64,000 bases of DNA from Stratiolaelaps scimitus (GCA_019614645.1 JABWDB010000001.1:30311501-30375500); one strand, 5' to 3'. Counted from the stretch's first letter, positions 27,022 to 41,114 are shown. Notes: a model not told the origin generated them from the letters alone. Translations and numbers: made by a program.

Positions 27022-28446
27022 GCAAGCCAGACCGTCGTATTGTCAGCTGCTCTATGGCAGTACATATGGTGATGATGATTATTATTATTAGTATCAGTAT
27101 AAATAATATTACTGGTGTTAAGTAACGCTTCAGGCGCGGGGGGAGGAGGCGGGCGGGTGGGCGGTCGGTGGTCATGGTGGATCGACCGTCACCGATGTTG
27201 GAATATTGGGGCATGCGCCGGATGGAAAAGCATCGTCGACGGCGTCGTCTCGACCGAGACAGGCAACCTGACCACAGTGGTTATGCCTACATACGCGTGT
27301 GCATTCGCTCGTGCTCGTGCTCGAGCCTCTCTGGCTGCTGAACAAGCCAATCAATGCGGACGCAACTGGAGAGAAGCCCCCCAGTTGCTCCAACCCTCTT
27401 GATTCCATCTGGCAAACGGCGGAACGCAACGAGGAGCAAGCGCTCCGGCGAGGCCCGTGATCTGATATCGATGCGGAACGAGACTCGAGCGGTTCTAGGA
27501 TCGTTGTCATTGTCGTCGCCGCTGAAGACCTCTGGGACCACCGAGACCAGCACCGTCTTGCCTTTCGTCACTGTGCGGCGGGGAGGTATAATGTTCTAAT
27601 GCTAATCAATTTGTCGTCCGTCAATTCGATTCGGTGTGCATACGTCCGCTCCGTTCTGCCTCGATGCTGTATAATGCTTAGGCCTCGATCTCCTCTCAAA
27701 CGGCGGCGACTGACTCTATTCTTATGAACCTGTGGGTGGGGTGCTGTTCAGCCTGACGAAGCATCATGAAAGCGTCAACGATACAACGGACCGCAGTGCG
27801 CACTGTAATGATCATATGCGCGGCGACGCTCGCGTTATCCGAATCGATTTCGACCAGAATTGCGCTGATTTGACTAGCCGGTTTTTGGGCCAACTCGCGA
27901 TGAAGTTGCTTCAACTTGCGGCGCCTCTGACAAATTCGCTTATACCCTACAAATTCAATCGGCTATTCGTCTCCTGCAAGGCTTGCCTTGGGCGGCAGTA
28001 TTTCTATTTGACATTGCACAATATGATATACAGTGACGTATCGGTAAAAAAAATATACACACACGTAAAATATGACGAGCACATATCAAAGATAAATAGC
28101 GACTGATTTGCAAATGATCAAGGAGCGCCACTTTTGAATTCGCACGATGTAGTACCTATTGGCAGTAATTGTGATTGACGAGTGTTATCTTATTAGTGGT
28201 GACGGCGTCCGGAGGAAAACGGTTCCGCAAAACCGTTAGCATTTACAATTCTGTCAAATTGTGAATCGTGCAGCCGACAGTGGGAGAGTTTACAATGGCT
28301 TCCATTGTTCTCGTGTGCTCATTGTGCTGAGTGCTTCACCGAGTCCGCGGGTGAACGAAGAGGTAGATAGATCATCATATCAATGGTCGTTTTTTTTTTA
28401 CATTTGGCGTCCCCCCGAGCGACACTTTCGCGGAGCTGAAGGAATC

Positions 28447-28447
<1 letters not shown>

Positions 28448-28537
<90 letters not shown>
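28448..28537. repeat. Long compound (TA)n(GT)n microsatellite
   Basis: About 37 TA units (28448-28522) run directly into a GT tract to 28537. It is the longest simple repeat in the window and probably highly polymorphic. The frames across it are artefacts. Confidence 0.95.
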
Positions 28538-31500
28538 GCTGTTTGTGGCACAAGTGTGAAATGGAACGTGAAGTATCATCGAACGAAGATGAGGCATTTG
28601 CCAGAGCTGCAGCCATTATGACGTGGAGGTTTCGGTGTGATGCCCCCGAAGCTCGGAGAAGGGAACGGACGTATTGACACCATAGAGATACACAGAGATA
28701 CGCGAACCTTCACGAAACAACGAAGCAAGCTTTCGTACCCGCCTATATCAATCGGACACGTCCACAATCAAAACACTCGAGGCACTCAGCGAGAGTATGC
28801 GCCGCGTTTATCTCTTGCTCCGGCCTTCCCCTACGTGATTCTACGAGGTGAAGTCACAGAATCTTCACGATTACCTCGGCACTGACGCTTTTGGCTTGGC
28901 GCCTGATTTTGAATCGCGTCGGGTTTTTTTTTTGCCCAACGACGATGACACCGCCGGCAGCCGCAACAGCGATCGCTGCCGCTGCTGCTGCTGCTGCGGA
29001 CACTCGAGGTGTTAGCGGAGGGAGCACTGTACGAGTGTACACGCCCGCCGGACCCACTTTTTTTCTGTCGAGACGCAACGCGGCCGGTTGTCTCCGATGG
29101 GACCCGGGCCTGCCGCTCCGCTCCTGCTTCGCCGTTGTTCGAACGACATCGTACGACCGGCCGAGCTCTGAACTGAAGTGAGGCGTTGATCGTTCTCAAT
29201 GAGACAAAGTCAATATAAAAGAGCGAGTCCCAATCAGCGACACGTCAAGTGGATCCATTCGAGCCTTCCTTCCTCCAATCGGACTTCGTTCATCGGACGA
29301 CTGCTATGACTACCCTGGGATGCGGGGCCCCCAGAGGGTCCGACGCCGAACAGCGTCACCTTCTTCAATGTACAGCTACTACCTCTTCAGGGATTTCGTT
29401 GTCAGACTGGTTAGCTTTGCCGACACGGGCAACGGAACCTGGCCGAACTTCTTCGTCGAGTATTCGCACGTTGTTGCCCCAAGATTTCCGCCTGCTTCTT
29501 GCCAAGCCCCCCCCCCCCCATCTCTTATGCAGTTTCTGCTGCCGCTAGCGGATGGTAGCATGATCTCTGCCTTCAGCTTTCTGTCTGGCGAGCAAGCGTT
29601 ACGTATTCGTAGACAGATCGCGCGAGAATGGGGGGAGGATCTTTGTTTTGGATTCGGATCGGATGGATGGCGGGATTCGTTCGCTTAGAGCGGCTGCTGG
29701 TCGATCTTGGATGGTCAATAGCAACGACAGAGAGAAAGAGAGAGAAAAGGCGAGATTTAGGAAGAACCGAACACCCAAGGCCCTAAAGCCTGATAGCTAG
29801 CAGTCAGGTTACAAGGCTGGTTCAGTGATGACCGCCGGCAAGCCATCAGCGCCCTTTCCTATAACCAACAAAACAGGAAACCTACCATGGCAGCCACATT
29901 TCTTGGCACTCCGTGATGTCGACCATGGCGACTCCTAACGGAGGTTGTCGAACGATGCGCGCTTCGCTTCGCGAAGATACGTCCGTTTCGCGAGAGAGAG
30001 ACAGAGAGAAAATATAGATAGAGAACTAGCGATAGACGGAGAGCTGTAGATAGCTAGGAGACTTATAGAACACGGAGAAACGTCTTGGAGATGCGCGATG
30101 GTGATTTGTTCTCTCGCCTCGTTGTTCCTCTCGAACTTTCTCAACGCATCGGGCTTCTGGAGCCCGGTCAGGGTCTCGTTGGTCTAGCGCTCATCGACCG
30201 GGTACCTCAGGGCCCCCCGACGAGATGAAGCAACCACCTGATTTGGCTCATGGCTCCCCAGCACACTGTGGTGATGGTCGTGGTGTGTTGGGCCGAGTCT
30301 CGTTCTCGGCTTGATCGACTTGGTCGACTACTTCTCAGTACGTTGCTACCCACAGGCATACGTACGTCTTCGCCTTCACCTGTTGTCGGCCAGAGGGCCA
30401 AACAGAGTATTCGCGCGCGTGTGGTAGAGAGAGTGAGAGAGAGAAGGTTCCACAAGATGACGATGCCCCGAAGGGTGCTATTGCTGATCATACTGTGATC
30501 CCAACCTAAACACGCGGAGCCCTCGTCTCCGCCAGCCGCTCAACGCAGCGCCAAAGGACGAAGTGAAAACGGGATATCTTTAGTTACCTGCAGTCCACCC
30601 GTTCGTCGACTCGCCCCTAGGGGCACGACAGCAACTACGAAACGAACGTAGACACGCATACTCTCACAGAGACACAAATAACACCGATGGTCAATGCTGC
30701 AGTTCCGTTGCAAACGGAGCCAGAAAAAAAAAGGAAATTACCTCTGGCGATCTGAGGTGTTAAGAGCACGGTCGTAGCGCGCGTCGGTAATCACCAACGG
30801 CAACTACCAGAGGCTACACTAAGAACAACAGCGTTAAGAGCAATTCGCAGCGAACATGTTTTGCTGTGTGGAATAAAACGGAAGGAAACAGGTGAACGCA
30901 GCGGAAACATCGTCCGAAAATCAGAAGAGTGATTTTCATTTGAGGCAACAGAGGAAGCCTGATTGTGACACATGATATGAATAGATTTTTTAATGACATC
31001 TGCCGCTGGCGTCTCTGGGTGGTGACTACATCGAGGATGTAGCCAGCATAGTATGTATGTATTATTGGGGCTGCTCTGTTATGCTCTTTGAAGTAGTCTT
31101 CGTACAGACAAACACTGTAGCTGAATTTCGATAGAGTGAAATCAAATAAAATCGTATGCGGAAGCGCTGATCTACGAAATGGTTATTGTAAATTTTTCAC
31201 ATGGACGCAATGACTGTAAATATCCGTATGGTGGCTGGTTATTAATAGCTTGCCAGATCGCCGGATAGGCCCAGTATTAGGGGACAGGACACGAGCTATG
31301 GTCTATTGTGAACTGGCCGCCGAGTTGAGCGGGATGGGAGTGCGCCTCCCGTAAAGAGGTAAACCCGCCCCTTTTAATCACTGCTCACCGTAATGCATTG
31401 TAAAATAGAGATTGTACACTATAATCAAGTATTTGCATATAAACGAACTGCGCAGTATTCGTTATGATTGAGTTCTAATTGCGGACAACTCATAAACTCA

Positions 31501-34404
31501 CAGTCACAAAGAGATGACCCGGCCCGTCCTCTCTCTCGTTGCTGCGCCCTACTCTGTGCAATTACAATCAGACATCTTAATAGTTCTCTTTCGGCTCCGT
31601 TCACTTATCGATATCGAATGGGGATAATAATCCCGGAGTCGGAATAGTTTATATTTTGCGAGGTCGTTCGTGCGACGGTGTACGCTGGATAAGCAATGCC
31701 GGTTGGAGCTGTACTTGCAGACGTGGTACTACTCCTGCTGTGCTGCCGTCGCTGGCTGTGTACTTGCGGTCAAAGTTTTATGTAATCAGTACAATATATA
31801 TATATATATCGTGCGAATTTGCTGTTGGTGTTGCGTCATGCCGTCACTACAACGAGGCCGAAAGCGACGGCAGACAACAGCGTCACCAGTCGCCAGAGCC
31901 ATCGCCGCAGCCGATCATGGGTATGAGCTATGACCGCTGGCTAGCGGGTTGGGTATGTATCGATCGATCTATCCCGACAGCGTCTTCTTATTTACCTTCG
32001 CTTCGGTTGCTGGCTGTCGTTGATGGCTGCCAGCGGCACGAGACTTTCGATCAGCCGTTGAATCTATCAGATCCTGCACCAGCGGCTGCCGTTGTCGTCG
32101 TCGTCGCTAGACGACGATATTTTGGTCTTCGGAAGATTCGGCCACAGTTGCAGATACTTCTACTGGCGTTGCTGCCCGACAAACCAAGTCAAGTCCGGAA
32201 GCTAATCGTTGACGCGCACCAGTTGCGCGTCCGTGTGTCTGCGCCGAGCGGCGACGCCAGCAAGAACAAATTCGGCGTCCGCAAACGCGGCGCCGCGTTC
32301 AACACTGCCCCAACAAGAACGGACTGACCCCTGCAAGACCTCTCACTGACAGACATCCCTCCGGGTGTCGTCCCACCTTGATCACGTTTGAATGCCTTCC
32401 ATCTGACTCGTCTGCTCGACCTCCTGACTAGTGGCTAAATGTCCTTCGCTAAAGGCGGTCAACAGAGGCGACGACGGTGTCCGTGGCGGCCATGGATGGC
32501 AGCGCTCAACAAACCTCCCGACACGTTCCCCGCACTCGGCTACTGATTTGTGTGTGACTAATGTCGTTTCGGCAGCCGACGACATAAAGTAACTAAACGG
32601 TAACAATACCGAACGTCAACGACGACAATGACGACAACGACGACGACGAGTGACTTGATGAGATAGATGGCTCCTGCCAGGAAGGCAGCTGACACGTATT
32701 GCTGCGAGATGGAGACGGTTGATGAAAAGAGAAAGAAATTGAGCGAGGAAAAATGGGGACCTAGGCTTTCGTTCGAGACCTGGCTGCCTCGCGTGATAGC
32801 GGGAACACAACGCGGCACTCAGCATGAATGGATCATTGATCTAAGGGTCTCATACGCGTGGACGTGTGATTTGATTGTCCAGCCCAGCTGGTGCGTGGAA
32901 GCTATGAATTGGTTGATTGTTGTCTTACAGGATATCTATTACGTATTCGTGCAGTACACGTACGTATTGTATGTCCAACGGAACACTGTCGTGTTTCCAG
33001 CTGATTTCCGTTACGTGCGAGATAGGCATACAGCGAGAGACAAGGGGAGACAGTCAGAGAGAGAGAGCTCCACTCGGGAATAACCCTATGTCGAGTTACC
33101 ACTGAGTAGAATTCTCACTGTTGCTGGCGGATCTGTTCATGGCAGCTCGATTATGGGCTACTGCAATTACAATAGATATCAACGAGACGAAGGGCGCAAT
33201 TGAGCAGCTAGCGTTTCACATTGACACCTGACAGTCGATTATATTTGTCTCTGACGCTGTCATTTGACGCTGCCCTTCGCTGTAAGACTAACCACAACGG
33301 CTACTGTTATCCTATCATCACCATGGTAGATATCGAGGCGTCTTCATTGGTGCATATCGTGAGCGCCACATGATCGGAGCCGAGCCCAAACCTGACCCGA
33401 CGCCTGGCTAGGCTAGCAAACGCAAATAAATAAGATAATGAACATCGTCATGATACGAGATTGATGCCGTCGCAATCTGCCGCCACTGCCATCTATTTGC
33501 CGGCCGCGACGATCGTGCATAAGGTTGAATTGAGAAATGGAGGAAGATCGTTGACTGTTTGGTTGCTCGGTTAGTTGATGGTAACAATATAGCAACAGCT
33601 TGTAGTCACCATTGAGCTTCACAGATATCATGTGTGAGCGGTCGAGTGAATCCCAGAAGCAATTATGGCTTGCAATAATTGCGTGGCCACCAATGACGAG
33701 GACGACGGTGACAACAACAGCAGCAACAGCAGAAGCAGCACGATCCGTGATGCGATGACGCAAATCAGTATTTGCGTTGTAGGTGGACAGGGCAACTCTC
33801 GTTTCCGCCCCCTAATGCAGCTGCCGCCTCCCAGCGAGTTGCTCATTTGGCGAGACGACTTGAGTTCGTGTGTTCCGTTCATTCTGCCTGGTTTAAGTTT
33901 CGAACGTGAATGGACGGCATTGTCAAGCGCCTATGGATGATGCGGCGGTGGTGGTGCTTTATTTGACTAATCATGTACTAGCATGACAGGTACTAGACGA
34001 TAGCAGAATTACTGGATGAAGCTTGCACGTTTGTGGTTAGGGGTACGAGCGACATTTAACACTTTCGCAAAGATCGTTAGTTCTGTGTGCGCCGTTCATA
34101 CGGCGCTGGTTGAATTGTCGGTTCGATCCCGTCCACTCGACGATTGCTGGTACAGCTCTGCGCTACTCTCGCTTTCTCAGACATTTTTTAAACTGTACAA
34201 TGTTAGTATTGTATGATGCTGTCGAGGTAATAGCTGACCTGATAGCAGCGACAAGAATTAATCGTATTGTTGTTAATGGGCTGGCTGGAGACAACATGTC
34301 GTCTAATGGATGTGTCTCCGGTGCAGCCCTATCGATTCCAAGCACATATGCTCAGCTCGACTAACTCGCGCCATACGACTGTTGTAATCGATTGAAATTT
34401 TCAG

Positions 34405-34504
34405 GAATTCGAAGACCGGTGGCTGCAGCAGGCGTATATCCGACCCTCACATCTCAGTACGCGCCTCCACCCGTTTACAACGCCGCGTTTGCCCAACTAC
34501 AATG
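34405..34504 (+). CDS. pan: TCF exon: central linker, part 2 (GIxRP motif)
   Basis: The acceptor TTTTCAG ends at 34404 and the donor GTGAGT starts at 34505. With the G left by the preceding exon it reads G-IRRPVAAAGVYPTLTSQYAPPP...FAQLQ and leaves TG for the next exon, completing TGG (Trp). It corresponds to the TCF7L2 exon reading GIPRPPHPPDISPYYPLSP...HPLGW: the start GIxRP, the aromatic/proline middle and the Trp split across the boundary all match. The sequence between these anchors has diverged strongly. In known TCFs this linker takes part in Groucho interaction. Confidence 0.88.
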
Positions 34505-37500
34505 GTGAGTAATCATTTAGTAATCGCGTCCTCATCTCAGCTGTACCCATTTTATACATATATATATATATATATATATGAGTCGATAGATCGATATATG
34601 TGTCGGGAGTATTATTGTATTTGCGTGGCAACTAAGTGCCGCGTTACATCCACACTTGCATGACTAACTCAATGACAAATCCGCTCGCAGTAGTCGTGAA
34701 AAGCTAGCGAACGTATGGCCGGCCTTGGCTAGCCGCCTTCGAACTCGTACAAATGTTTGAGTTTGTGTAGTGTTTGTCCGAACATCTGGCGGGCTGTATC
34801 AAGGGCTTGTTTTTCCAGCTACAATATACTCACGAGAGCTGTGTACAACTGTCATTGGATTCAGGCTGGGGCAGTGTTTAATAACGCGTTACATTTTATA
34901 CGATTTAATGCCATATTTTACCATGTTTAGAAATCTCAAGAACCGTTCAATGATGATGATAATAATGAGTCAATATTGTTGTTCTTGTCGAAGCTTCCGA
35001 TGTTCATCTCTGCCTCTCGCTCGTCGTTAATTTCTTTTATTATTTGTCGATGTACTTCAATCACAACCACCAGTATTGTCCTACACTACCGGTACTTATT
35101 GTATACCGATTGAAACACACTGCGAGTAAATACCAGCTGCGATTAATGATCATCTGTGACCTTTTGCTGTCGTTGACATACTGTACAGTTTGTGCCTGGG
35201 TACGTACACTCGTGTATGTGTGTGTGTGTTTATGTAATTGTAGCGCCATTGTGTGGGAAGCTGCCCAAAGGCCGTTTACTGTCCACTTTATTGTGTTCAT
35301 ATAGAAATAATAACAATCATAATGGTGACGATGATGATGATGATGATGATAACGCTTATGACACAGAACTGTTACATTTTAACGGAGACACGTTGCCGCC
35401 AGCTACCGTTGGCTGGCTGATGCCGTCATAACGGCGATAACGCAAACATGAAAACGGCCGCCGCCGCCGCCACCAACATTGTCATCGTCTGGAATAGCTG
35501 TCTCTTACACTACATTAATTCATTTTGTTCCTGCGGCGTCTTCACACACAACATAAACGCATAGCGTCTCGTGCAGCGGGGCAATGGTTCCAACAAATTT
35601 TGTATATATATATAGACATATATATATATATATGGCTGTGTAATTAGCGCCAGTGTTGTTGATGATCGCTATTATATCAGGATTACGGGCGGTGACGCTG
35701 GTGGTAATGGAAATTGTTCTTATAATTATTGCACTTGTATTAGGTACGAATGTCACGCTGTGGTATCCACATGGGTACTTTATATTAGGTGCTTGTGTAC
35801 GTATGTTGTGACGGTGCCTTCCTTCACTCGTTATTGGAATCACTCAAAAAAAAAACAGCAGGCCCCAGGCAGTGTGTCCGTCTATGTGTCTGTCTAACTC
35901 TTGTCTAGATAGATCTATTTATTTATGTAGTGATGCAGTGACGCTGATGCCCGAAGGGGTTATTATTATTATTATTTCTACCAGCGCGCGCCACCTCGCC
36001 CCGCAGCTCACACCGTGCACCATTGGGGTCACCAGCGCAACAGCAGCAGCAGGAGCAGCAACACCCGAGGGCAGTTACTACATTACCTCTCGCTGATCTA
36101 CTCCTCGTGTTTTCATTGTCCGCCCTATTTAACGGCTTGCATCCATCTATCTGTCTATCAACGATTTATTATTACGACGACTATGATATCATCACACCCC
36201 ATCAACGGCCACATCATCATGATCACAGCCATATCGTCATCAGCAGCATCGTCACTCTTGGCTATCATTTTTTGCTCGCTCTTTAAACGCACATGTGTCG
36301 AAGGGTAATTGCTGGGGAGATTCGTTCGCTAAATGTTGATGTACCGATCGGACACGCGTGGCCGCTGTCGTCACCGCCGTCAACACCATTCGGCCTCGCA
36401 CGGCCCAGTAACAATAGCCGGGCACGGTCCTGGCTCCGTCGCGTCAATCCGCTAGTTTATGCCTGCCGGGTATGCGCGCCCACCTCAAACAGCCGATGTC
36501 CTGCACTTGTCCAAGTCCTCTGGTCATCTTATTCGTCGACATTCGTTTGTGCATGACCCGTAGCGTCCTTCGGTTCTCGGTTTGATTTACTCTGCATCTT
36601 CATTGCCACCAGTACGCTACCATCAATTATTGTTCTTGTCGTTATTCATACTGCGCTGCTAATAATGCTAAATGTGAGTGTCACTACTATAAGTATTAGT
36701 ACTATTAGTAATAGTACGGATACTTGGTAACTATGCGACATCATCGTCGACACGTCATTGGTAACATTCGATATCGATGACAACGAGCAGCTGCGCAGCA
36801 TTGACCGCTTTTCTTCTCACTGAACCGCCTGAGATAATCGTATGTCGTAGCCAATAATATGTGACAGTTAGAGCAGTATTGCAGTAGCAAGCAAGCAGCA
36901 CTGTTACATATAATAATGTGGTGGCAAATCTCAGTAGCTGCAGGTAGACCAGTGTTAACACAACAATACAGGCAACAGAAATAATTACTGATTGACAGGA
37001 CTAGTACAACTTTCTACTGCTACGGAGCATCCAACTCGTGTGGTTTTTTTTGTCTTTTGGGATGCCTTGTGCTACAATGCACATATATATATATATATAT
37101 ATATATATCTGTCTCCGTGCGTATCGCGATTCCAACATTCGCCTTGAGGTATCTGGTAGTAGTAATAGTTCACTGATTGCTGCTGATCAAAACAACTTCG
37201 CAATACGTTGCCCCCCATCGGTTCGCGCCCAGCAGAATATCATTGCGGTCACCGGTCCTCACATTGTAGCCTCTCTCAGCCTCAATAGGTCGCGCAGGTA
37301 GTCCTTGACCTTTTTACCTTCATGCATCGTTTACAATAACGGCTGGCACTAATTGCCGCCGCGTTAGTTACACGCTGGTCGGATCTTAAAACGGATGGTA
37401 CCAGTGACGGTGGGGTTTGACGGCAGCGTCAGAAGATCAAACTGCGCCAGCCCTCACGAGCTGCTCTTCTGCTCGTTTTCACCTCGAATAGAGTCGATAG

Positions 37501-37505
37501 TCAAT

Positions 37506-37560
37506 AGATCAATCGATCAATCAATCAATCAATCAATCAATCGCTCGATCGATCGATCGA
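37506..37560. repeat. Tetranucleotide (AATC)n/(GATC)n tract
   Basis: A run of AATC units followed by GATC units. The frame reading Ser-Ile-Asn-Gln across it is an artefact. Non-coding intron sequence. Confidence 0.9.
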
Positions 37561-38023
37561 CACTTCTCGGCGCGACGGCTAGGGTGCGTTTTCCACAAAC
37601 GTCGTACAAATTTCACCTGTCCATAAATATCACTTTGGCAAAGATAGCGACAAACAGGGAGAAAAACTCAGTGTCTCCTTGTCGGAACTTACTTAAAGAC
37701 GCCCAATAGCGGTACATCTATCATTGCTTCAATAGACTCCGGAGCGAGTCGGTGCCAACTAGCACATAACAACAGTAAGAGCAGTAACGGAAGCAGCAGC
37801 AGTAGCAGCAGTAGCAGCACCGCCACCGCCATCACCACCTGAACAATAACTTCCCTTTCTATGTGCACTGGTTGCGGTGACGCTCGAGTGATATCGAGTG
37901 TTGAGCGATCGCAATCGCGATCACAGTGACGACGGGCAGAATGATCTGGCTGTGAGTTGACGAGTCGACGTTGGCGAAACGGTAGTGACCGGCGCCTCCG
38001 GCTGCGATGATGGTGCTCGTTCA

Positions 38024-38060
<37 letters not shown>
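38024..38060. repeat. (GCC)n trinucleotide repeat
   Basis: About 12 GCC units in intron sequence 220 bp before the candidate exon at 38277. It may be length-variable. Translation gives poly-Ala or poly-Arg in frames not supported as genes. Confidence 0.9.
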
Positions 38061-38061
<1 letters not shown>

Positions 38062-38276
38062 CGCCGCTGGAATCGACAAATTTTTCTACCTAAACACATG
38101 TCTACACATCAGTCCGACGATTTGTCTGTATGTGCAATCAACAGTGCGCCAGTCCCCGGTCATGCGAAGAGCCGCGCTCCTCTCGTCGTTCGTGTTCGCT
38201 GCTGTGATACAGAGTTGATAGAAGAATGAGCCATCCATCCGATATTCACTCTCTCTCTCTCTCTCTCTGTTCCTAG

Positions 38277-38334
38277 TCATAGTATCTACTCGATGTCGAA
38301 AGCATCGAGTCACGCGTTCGGCCGCAGTGGCTCG
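38277..38334 (+). CDS. Candidate alternative TCF exon (58 nt, duplicate-like, frame-shifting)
   Basis: A CT-rich tract (38250-38268) followed by TTCCTAG forms a strong acceptor ending at 38276, and GTGAGT at 38335 is a consensus donor. Joined to the TG left at 34504 it reads C-HSIYSMSKASSHAFGRSGS. The constitutive exon at 43107 begins W-HSIYPSMGALSHRPYG in the same phase. HSIY, SM, SH and the G align, though the codons differ, which suggests an old exon duplication. At 58 nt it is not a multiple of three. Inclusion before 43107 would put that exon in another frame, which runs about 76 codons and then stops before the HMG box. It may therefore yield a truncated TCF or act as a poison exon. A partner exon restoring the frame was not found. 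Chance similarity remains possible. Confidence 0.4.
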
Positions 38335-41094
38335 GTGAGTACTTCATACACGTACTAATACGCCTATATATCTCTATCTACATGCATACATATGTCTAGC
38401 TATATATCTATCGATTGATCGGTTGTTGACAACCAGTCACGAACAACCGTCTCGTCCTTCTAGCGCTTCCATTTCGAGTATCCCGGCGGCAGCAGCAGCA
38501 GCAGCTGGAGTAGTCGTACTATCGAGTTCGAGTCAGGAGAGTGGTAGATACAAATTCATACCGTTCCACTAAACGGAGCCAGCCTGGCCGGCCGACTGCC
38601 GAAGAAGGACCTCGATTGTAGACTACATCATTAGACCACGATGGCGGCGGCGGCGACGACGACAACAACAACAACAGCAGCTACAACTACATTCGGGGTG
38701 CATGTACATGTATATACGCACGGATGTGTATCAGCCAGCCGCGTACTTAAATACCCAAACACACATGAACATGCCTCCGAATCTCCACAGTCAACCCATC
38801 GCGAAATCATTTTTCGAAGGGGCTGCTCCTATTGCCTCTGCTTCTACCCTCCGCTGCTTGTAATACATACACTATGTTTCTAGATAGGCATTTCCCCTCT
38901 TCGAATACGACCGCCTGTTCATCCACCCTTCGTCGCCTTTGTTCTCGTGCTAACAGCTCAGGTCGGCGCCAGCAAACAATTTGAATCTCAACAAAATCAC
39001 GGGTCCCAGTTAACATATTCGCTGCCCAGCGAATGAACACTTGAGCAATCCTACCGCGTCGAGTGTATGTGGTGGCTTTCGCCGCCAATGTTGACGGCCT
39101 TTATGTTCCCGGCCCTCCTCTGTAGTAGGTAGTTTCTCAGCCAGCCAGTTACCCCACTCACGCACTCCGCCAGCCGTGACCGCTTGTGCGGTTAGAGGTG
39201 GTGGCGGTGGCGGCGACGGCGCCGGACGGATCCAGGCCTGGCAAGGCCACTCTCTGACCGGCGGAGATCGGCCAGCGATCAACGCTAGAAGAAACGCCAC
39301 CTTATGTATCCTCATACATGTGTGTGCTAGCCATTGTGCGCGGGCATGGGTGTGAATGCGCGATGCGAGCGTGCTACTGTAGCGATGTTGGTTCTAGCCA
39401 CATCGAACTACCGTCACCATGTCGTCGCGGGCTGCCGGCTATGGCCGACTCTGATCGGCTCATGTTTGGCGTGAGTGGCCATGGGTCTCGTAAGAGGGCT
39501 CCACTTCTACAGCCGAACATGTATCTATCTCAACTTCTGCAAAAACAATTCGGTCGACTTCCACTTTCTGTCGCCAAGACTGGGGGGCGCCATAACAACT
39601 ACTTTTTGTCCTATCGGAAGGAGTAGCTTCGAATTGCTGTTGCAGATTAGCCAGAGCAGTGAGCGCCTGAACAGGGCTGAACCCCTCGACTTGAAGCTAC
39701 TGCAAGCCACTCTTGGCCACATATATATATATATATATATACGACAGCCATGGTGCATCCATGCCCCCTTTTTCACCTTGAGAGTCAGAGTTCGATAGTC
39801 TTCGTCGTGGAAGGAGGTCGAATCTGAGCCCAGATTCCCCCGAAGCCATCATCCATTCCTATTTCAGCTAGATGATAGCCAGCCAGAGCTGACTCCCGAT
39901 CGTTCCTCTGTGGCGACCCCACATGGTCGTGTCGTCGAACGCCGCCTTTCGAAATTGCCTTGAGTTCGTGCTTTCATTGCTGCTGATGTTGAGCGCATCT
40001 TCCGACCCCTATTGCCTTATGTTGGGTGGGTCGTTGCCTGAGTAGTTAGATAGATCGTCAGACAGATAAACGAGAAGATTTTTGCGGGCAGAGTCTACAT
40101 GTCGATCCGTGATAGCGATGAAGAACTCCGAATCCTGTCGGTATCGCAGTAGTCCGCAGTTTGTGTCTAACACCTCTGTCATCTTTGGCGTGGCCAACTC
40201 GTCGACAAGTGCACGTCATCGAGACAGGATGCGGCGAACTAGATTCCCAGTGTCTGAATGTGGTGAAGAGCAGCATGTCTATATTTTATTTGCCACACAA
40301 TAAATGGTGAAAGTGTGCATGCCTTCTAGTAATACACGAGTACATGTCCTGATGTTGCCACCAATACTACATCGAGCGGTAGATATCTCTGTACACTACA
40401 TGTCACGGCACATTGTACACATGGTAGATCCCGCTGCAGGACTTGAACCTGGAACATATTCAACTATCCCGGTCGAACTACCCGTATATACAACTTGAAT
40501 ATATAGACCGGTATTTGCATACCGGGTACTCGGTTACTGGCGAAGCCATAGAGACCATAGACACCCAGTATACCTTAACGGCATTAAACACGACGTGCAT
40601 TCTCCTGGCGGTGTTTGCCTCTCTTGTCGCACTATCCCCTCGTCCAACGAGTTATATTCCCGGTCATTTCTTATATAACGTGTAGCAGTATGACATACAT
40701 AACTACTCATTACTGGTACAGCTCTTGCTCGCGTGGCTCGTTGTTGTTCTTGTGGCCACGTTCCACATCAGCTCAGTCTCAGCTCGGGCCCATTTCGGGT
40801 TTGTGGTTGCCGAGGAGTTCGAGGGGCGAGCCGAGCCGCTTCACCGCCAACAAAGACGAAAAGCGTTTCTGCGAATCTCTCTTTTTTTTTGTTTCTTCAA
40901 TCAGCCACTGCTCGTACCACTACGGATACGAGAGCAATTCAGCCTCCTGGCGGCAACTTGGACTTCCCCGAGGCAGCGGCGACGCCGCCACCACCACCGT
41001 CGCGGCCTTTCGCCGTCTCGAGACCGGACGCACAGAGGGCAAACGGCCAGTCAGCCACCGACTATTGACGAGCGAGAGTCAGCGAGAAAGAGAC

Positions 41095-41114
41095 AGAGAG
41101 AGAGAGAGAGAGAG
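41095..41114. repeat. (GA)n microsatellite
   Basis: About ten AG units, intronic. Confidence 0.85.

Larger units (their letters stand above)
4348..34404 (+). other. TCF intron (about 30 kb) hosting a nested antisense gene
   Basis: The intron runs from GTGAGT at 4348 to TTTTCAG ending at 34404, joining phase 1 to phase 1. It contains the minus-strand repeat-protein gene at 5590-6216. The rest holds CAG/CAA-type trinucleotide runs (dense at 5.3-5.6, 7.0-8.2 and 11.5-12.4 kb), (TA)n tracts near 9105-9134, 13178-13229 and 28448-28522, a 29-bp tandem duplication at 26964-27021, and G- or C-runs (for example 29509-29518). The remaining open frames are short, low-complexity or overlap on opposite strands, and I assign no function to any. 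Alternative TCF exons could be hidden here, but I found none with matching phase and similarity. Confidence 0.8.

Noticed and set aside
32667..33083. Plus-strand 138-codon frame
   Set aside because: Unrecognised; contains an acceptor-like TTACAG in its middle but no donor after it. Likely chance.
40431..40460. Minus-strand GGTTCAAGTCC resembling a tRNA B box
   Set aside because: T stem has a mismatch and no A box is visible upstream, so it is not a tRNA; at most a fragment of a decayed element.
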